A stretch of 29,291 nucleotides of DNA from a virus. The notes beneath the pieces are model-generated. The model made no database searches and was not told the origin of the DNA. It saw only the letters and a list, made by a program, of their open reading frames with translations. The position numbers and the translations under genes were made by a program. Shown piece by piece: positions 27,033 through 29,291 of this stretch (the first letter of the stretch is position 1; each line of letters begins with the position of its first letter). The stretch covers positions 1 to 29,291 of IMG/VR virus record IMGVR_UViG_3300028829_004944; one strand, 5' to 3'.

Positions 27033-28244
27033 CTACTCCTCCGGGTTCGGCGCACCGCCGACCGGCGTGATCTGTACGGACTCCCCGCCGTCGACGGGCG
27101 GGCGGTTCTCCATCTCGCGGATCTCGTTCGTCGAAAGCCACCCTCCCTGCTTCGCCGAGAGGTACGCCGCGTACCGGGCGGCGGTATCCGGGCGAAGGAG
27201 CGAGTCGACGAGGAACTCCGGGAAGAGGTCCGTCCCGCCGAAGAGATCCGGGTCGGCGCGAAGAGCGAGTTCGATCCGGCGAAGCCGGGGGGCGAGAGAG
27301 AACTTCAGGAAGCGGTCGGCCTCTTCATGAGCCGACGACGCGGTCGCCGATCCCTCCGCCGCGAGGAGCGACGGCGGGACGTTGAAGATCCTCGCGACCT
27401 CCCGGACCGAGAACTTCTGCGCCTCGACCGCGAGAGCGTCTTCGAGCGAGATCGGCACCTTGTCGAGTTCCGCGCCGGACGCGAGGACGGCCGGGCGGTG
27501 CGAGTTCGTCACGCCGCCGTGGGTCGCCTGCCATACCTCCAGGATCTGCTTCGCCTGCTGCGACGTAACCGCTCCGGGGATCTTGATCGCGAGTCCCGGC
27601 GAAGCGTCGTTCGCGAAGTAGCGTCCGACGAACTCGGCCATCGCGACGGCGTTCCCGAGAGAGTTCCGATGAAGTTGGATCGGCGAGAGACCGATGATCC
27701 CTCCGCGTAGGGTCATCCCTCGGATGTGAAGGATCTCCGAGGAGGTCAGCCCGGTCGTTCGCTTCCCGTTGACGAGGACGTCGTATCGACGGTCGAGCGT
27801 CTCGCGGTCGCGGTAGACGTAGACGATCTCCGGGTCGAGCGGGACGAGTTCGACGACCCGCCCGTTCTGCTTCACCTTCTGGACGTATGCGTTCCCGAAT
27901 CCTTCGAGCGACGCCGTAACGTCCGAGAGGAAGTCGAACGACGACTGCTCTCGGTTCGGAGCGTCGTGGAGTAGCCGGTACTGATCCGACTCGTACGCTC
28001 TCCCGCGCGTCGGACCCGAGCCCTCGTAGACGAGGAGCGGGAGCGAGGCGATCGTCTCGGAGACGAGACGGATCGCAGCGGAGACGGCCGGGAGCCCGGC
28101 CGCGGCGTCCGGCGTCACGACGCGGTTCGTCGCCGAGACGTACGAGAGACCGGGGAGCGGGATCGCCGAGGAACCCCACTCGGCTCTCTCCTCCGCGGAG
28201 GGCTTCTCGCTCGACTTCTGCCAGGGGAACCTAAACTCTGCCAA
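27033..28244 (-). CDS. Portal protein, HK97 family
   Basis: 403 residues. The start is TTG 28244 (MAEFRFPWQK), with GCGAGGTAACGG as ribosome-binding site. Typical portal segments: AGLPAVSAAIRLVSETIASLPLLVY, YRLLHDAPNREQSSFDFLSDVTASLEGFGNAYV, LVPLDPEIVYVYRD, EILHIRGMTLRGGIIGLSPI, and QKFSVREVARIFNVPPSLLA. It forms the dodecamer through which DNA is packed and released. Its C-terminus ends in a short Gly/Pro/Glu-rich tail. It heads the structural gene run; no clear promoter was found in 28245-28346, so its RNA may come from readthrough past the hairpin at 28347. Confidence 0.9.
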   Translation of the reverse strand: MAEFRFPWQKSSEKPSAEERAEWGSSAIPLPGLSYVSATNRVVTPDAAAGLPAVSAAIRLVSETIASLPLLVYEGSGPTRGRAYESDQYRLLHDAPNREQSSFDFLSDVTASLEGFGNAYVQKVKQNGRVVELVPLDPEIVYVYRDRETLDRRYDVLVNGKRTTGLTSSEILHIRGMTLRGGIIGLSPIQLHRNSLGNAVAMAEFVGRYFANDASPGLAIKIPGAVTSQQAKQILEVWQATHGGVTNSHRPAVLASGAELDKVPISLEDALAVEAQKFSVREVARIFNVPPSLLAAEGSATASSAHEEADRFLKFSLAPRLRRIELALRADPDLFGGTDLFPEFLVDSLLRPDTAARYAAYLSAKQGGWLSTNEIREMENRPPVDGGESVQITPVGGAPNPEE

Positions 28245-28346
28245 CCGTTACCTCGCGGGCTCCGTCGAATCTCGGAGACGAGCGGAGCGAAGATCGAAGA
28301 CGTCCTCGACGAGAGAGACTAGACGAGAACTCGGTCCCTCTACGAC

Positions 28347-28370
28347 GAAGGGCTCCCGGAGGAGCCCTTC
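28347..28370 (-). terminator. Hairpin terminator between 28396 gene and portal
   Basis: A perfect 10-bp stem (GAAGGGCTCC at 28347-28356 with its complement at 28361-28370) closes a four-base loop. On the minus strand it is followed by GTCGTAGAGG. It ends the one-gene unit that starts at the promoter at 28993. The rest of the gap 28245-28395 shows only the portal ribosome-binding site. Confidence 0.7.
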
Positions 28371-28395
28371 TCGTACCGCGTCGACTTCGTCGAGG

Positions 28396-28953
28396 CTACT
28401 GCTCGATCGCCTTCCGGACGAGCGGAGCCCATACCGGGACGTTGACGTCCTGGAGCAGAGCGTGCATGACCCATCCGATCTGCGCCTCGCGAACCGCCGT
28501 CGAGGTCGTCGGCTTCGAGTTGATCTCTTCCCAGAGGATCGCGAGACCGAGACGGTACTCCGCGGTCGGAGGACGGAGCGCATCCGAGTAGCGAACCGAC
28601 TCCGGACCCGTCCGGTAGCGGACGTCGTCCCAATCGCTGTGGGCGAGCGTCGCGATCGCGCGAGCGATCTGCTTCATCATCTGACGCTCCCCGAGGTTCG
28701 GGCTTATCTTCGCGAGGATCGCGGCGGCGTCGTCGGCCGCGCGGTTCCCGCTTCCGGCGTAGCGTCCGAGGACGACGACGATCCGCGCGTAGTCCTCGCT
28801 GCGAACCTGCCAATCCGGGTGACCTGTGATGTGCTCGTTCGCCTCCGTAACCCGAGCCGCGAGAGTCGCCTTCTCGCCGGACTCGATCTCGGCCCGCATC
28901 TTCGCGACTGCCGTCGCGGTCCGCTCGTCGTACTTGCTCTCGGTGCTGTTCAT
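28396..28953 (-). CDS. Hypothetical protein in a promoter-gene-terminator cassette
   Basis: 185 residues from ATG 28953, behind CACGGAGGCCGATACCG. Helix-rich: TATAVAKMRAEIESGEKATLAARVTEANEHI, then YARIVVVLGRYAGSGNRAADDAAAILAKISPNLGERQMMKQIARAIATLAHSDWDDV, then EYRLGLAILWEEI and IGWVMHALLQDVNVPVWAPLVRKAIEQ. No family or motif recognised. It has its own dispersed-family promoter and a terminator, isolated just ahead of the portal gene, so it is probably an accessory gene expressed apart from the late genes. Confidence 0.65.
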   Translation of the reverse strand: MNSTESKYDERTATAVAKMRAEIESGEKATLAARVTEANEHITGHPDWQVRSEDYARIVVVLGRYAGSGNRAADDAAAILAKISPNLGERQMMKQIARAIATLAHSDWDDVRYRTGPESVRYSDALRPPTAEYRLGLAILWEEINSKPTTSTAVREAQIGWVMHALLQDVNVPVWAPLVRKAIEQ

Positions 28954-28992
28954 CGGTATCGGCCTCCGTGCCGTCGACTAACTGATAGGGGC

Positions 28993-29022
28993 ACTATAGA
29001 CGAACTATCGGACGGATGTCTA
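28993..29022 (-). promoter_or_regulatory. Dispersed-family promoter
   Basis: TAGACA (29017-29022) and TATAGT (28993-28998), 18 bases apart on the minus strand, a near-consensus pair. The block between reads TCCGTCCGA, one base different from the other copies, and the upstream arm of the inverted repeat is lost (GGCGAC). The stop codon of the gene on the right lies in the -35 box. The leader CCCCTATCAGT...CACGGAGGCC is shared with the copies at 4840 and 5169. Drives 28396-28953. Confidence 0.76.
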
Positions 29023-29291
29023 GGCGACAGGAACCTCCCGAGGGTCGTCGACGATCTCGATCTCGGCGTCGTTCGCGGCGTCCGCGAGGAGTACGCCGTG
29101 CCCGAGGTCGTAGCCGCGGAACGGGACGAAGAAGTACGAGACGTTCATCGCTCCCTTCGCGGCGTACGAGTCGACCGCTCCCTCGGCCTCGAAGTACGCG
29201 ACCTCGAACCGAGAGTCGGCCTTCTTCCGGGAGAGCCACTCGACGATCTCTCCGCTCCGGGAGCAGCAGTCGCTCCAGGAGCCGAAGACGG
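29020..29291 (-). CDS. Hypothetical protein, C-terminal part (runs off window)
   Basis: The visible 89 codons run from the right edge to TAG at 29020-29022. The sequence includes GSWSDCCSRSGEIVEWLSRKK, then ADSRFEVAYFEAEGAVDSYAAKGAMNVSYFFVPF and GYDLGHGVLLADAANDAEIEIV. It is probably a mixed alpha/beta protein, with a neighbouring cysteine pair. An internal ATG (29168) is possible as a start, but the frame stays codon-like to the edge. Codon pattern (third-position G/C) supports coding. No family recognised. Its stop is shared with the -35 box of the promoter at 28993. Confidence 0.6.
   Translation of the reverse strand, partial: VFGSWSDCCSRSGEIVEWLSRKKADSRFEVAYFEAEGAVDSYAAKGAMNVSYFFVPFRGYDLGHGVLLADAANDAEIEIVDDPREVPVA

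Noticed and set aside
28245-28346. A late promoter for the portal gene
   Set aside because: Several weak hexamers are visible but none with a matching partner at 16-18 bases; I could not support one.
1-29291. tRNA genes, CRISPR arrays, transposase or integrase genes
   Set aside because: I looked for cloverleaf, spaced repeat and catalytic motifs and found none that hold up; recurrent GATCG strings are compositional.

Overview
The window is about 29 kb of a tailed-phage genome, or a prophage read as one. All 44 genes I can support lie on the minus strand, so transcription runs from right to left. The host is probably a high-GC Gram-positive bacterium (Actinobacteria). Reasons are the strongly GC-rich coding sequence, a CHAP endolysin, an Rpf-like wall-cutting protein, and small phage families typical of actinophages (phiC31 Gp3-like protein, small HTH protein ahead of a metallophosphoesterase, ParB-like plus glycosyltransferase). 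No tRNA, rRNA, CRISPR array, insertion sequence, integrase or terminase is visible.

Layout in transcription order, right to left. 29291-28396: the truncated end of an unknown gene, then a promoter-gene-terminator cassette. 28244-23893: head genes (HK97-type portal, prohead protease with unusual extra domains, major capsid protein), a hairpin terminator, then the first small connector gene. 23883-15093: head-tail connector, tail terminator, tail tube, HK97-gp10-like protein, G/GT chaperones joined by a -1 frameshift, a 1282-residue tape measure, a tail-tip protein and a C1q/TNF-like appendage protein. This is a siphovirus plan with a long tail. 15090-13770: lysis genes (XhlA-like protein, CHAP endolysin, two-TM candidate holin).

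13763-5196 is the DNA-metabolism region. It holds a small HTH protein, a metallophosphoesterase, a RecB/Cas4-like nuclease with a 43-residue membrane protein, a phiC31 Gp3-like protein, an Rpf-like transglycosylase, a double zinc finger and a RuvC-like resolvase. A tightly coupled run of ParB-like protein, TET-associated-type glycosyltransferase and CmoA-like methyltransferase follows, then a probable replication initiator. The initiator gene contains iteron-like repeats and palindromes, so it may carry the origin. 5133-1 is a dense run of small early-type genes, ending in two DNA-binding proteins and the start of an HNH endonuclease; terminase and the packaging site may lie beyond the left edge.

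Five dispersed promoters share a 16-base block covering the -35 box, and most also share a leader with the same ribosome-binding site. In two of them the -35 box sits inside a perfect inverted repeat. Three of the five drive a single small gene followed by a hairpin terminator. This points to one phage-wide regulator controlling scattered accessory cassettes. That promoter family, the ParB/glycosyltransferase/CmoA-like cassette, and the repeat-rich initiator gene are the parts most worth following up.
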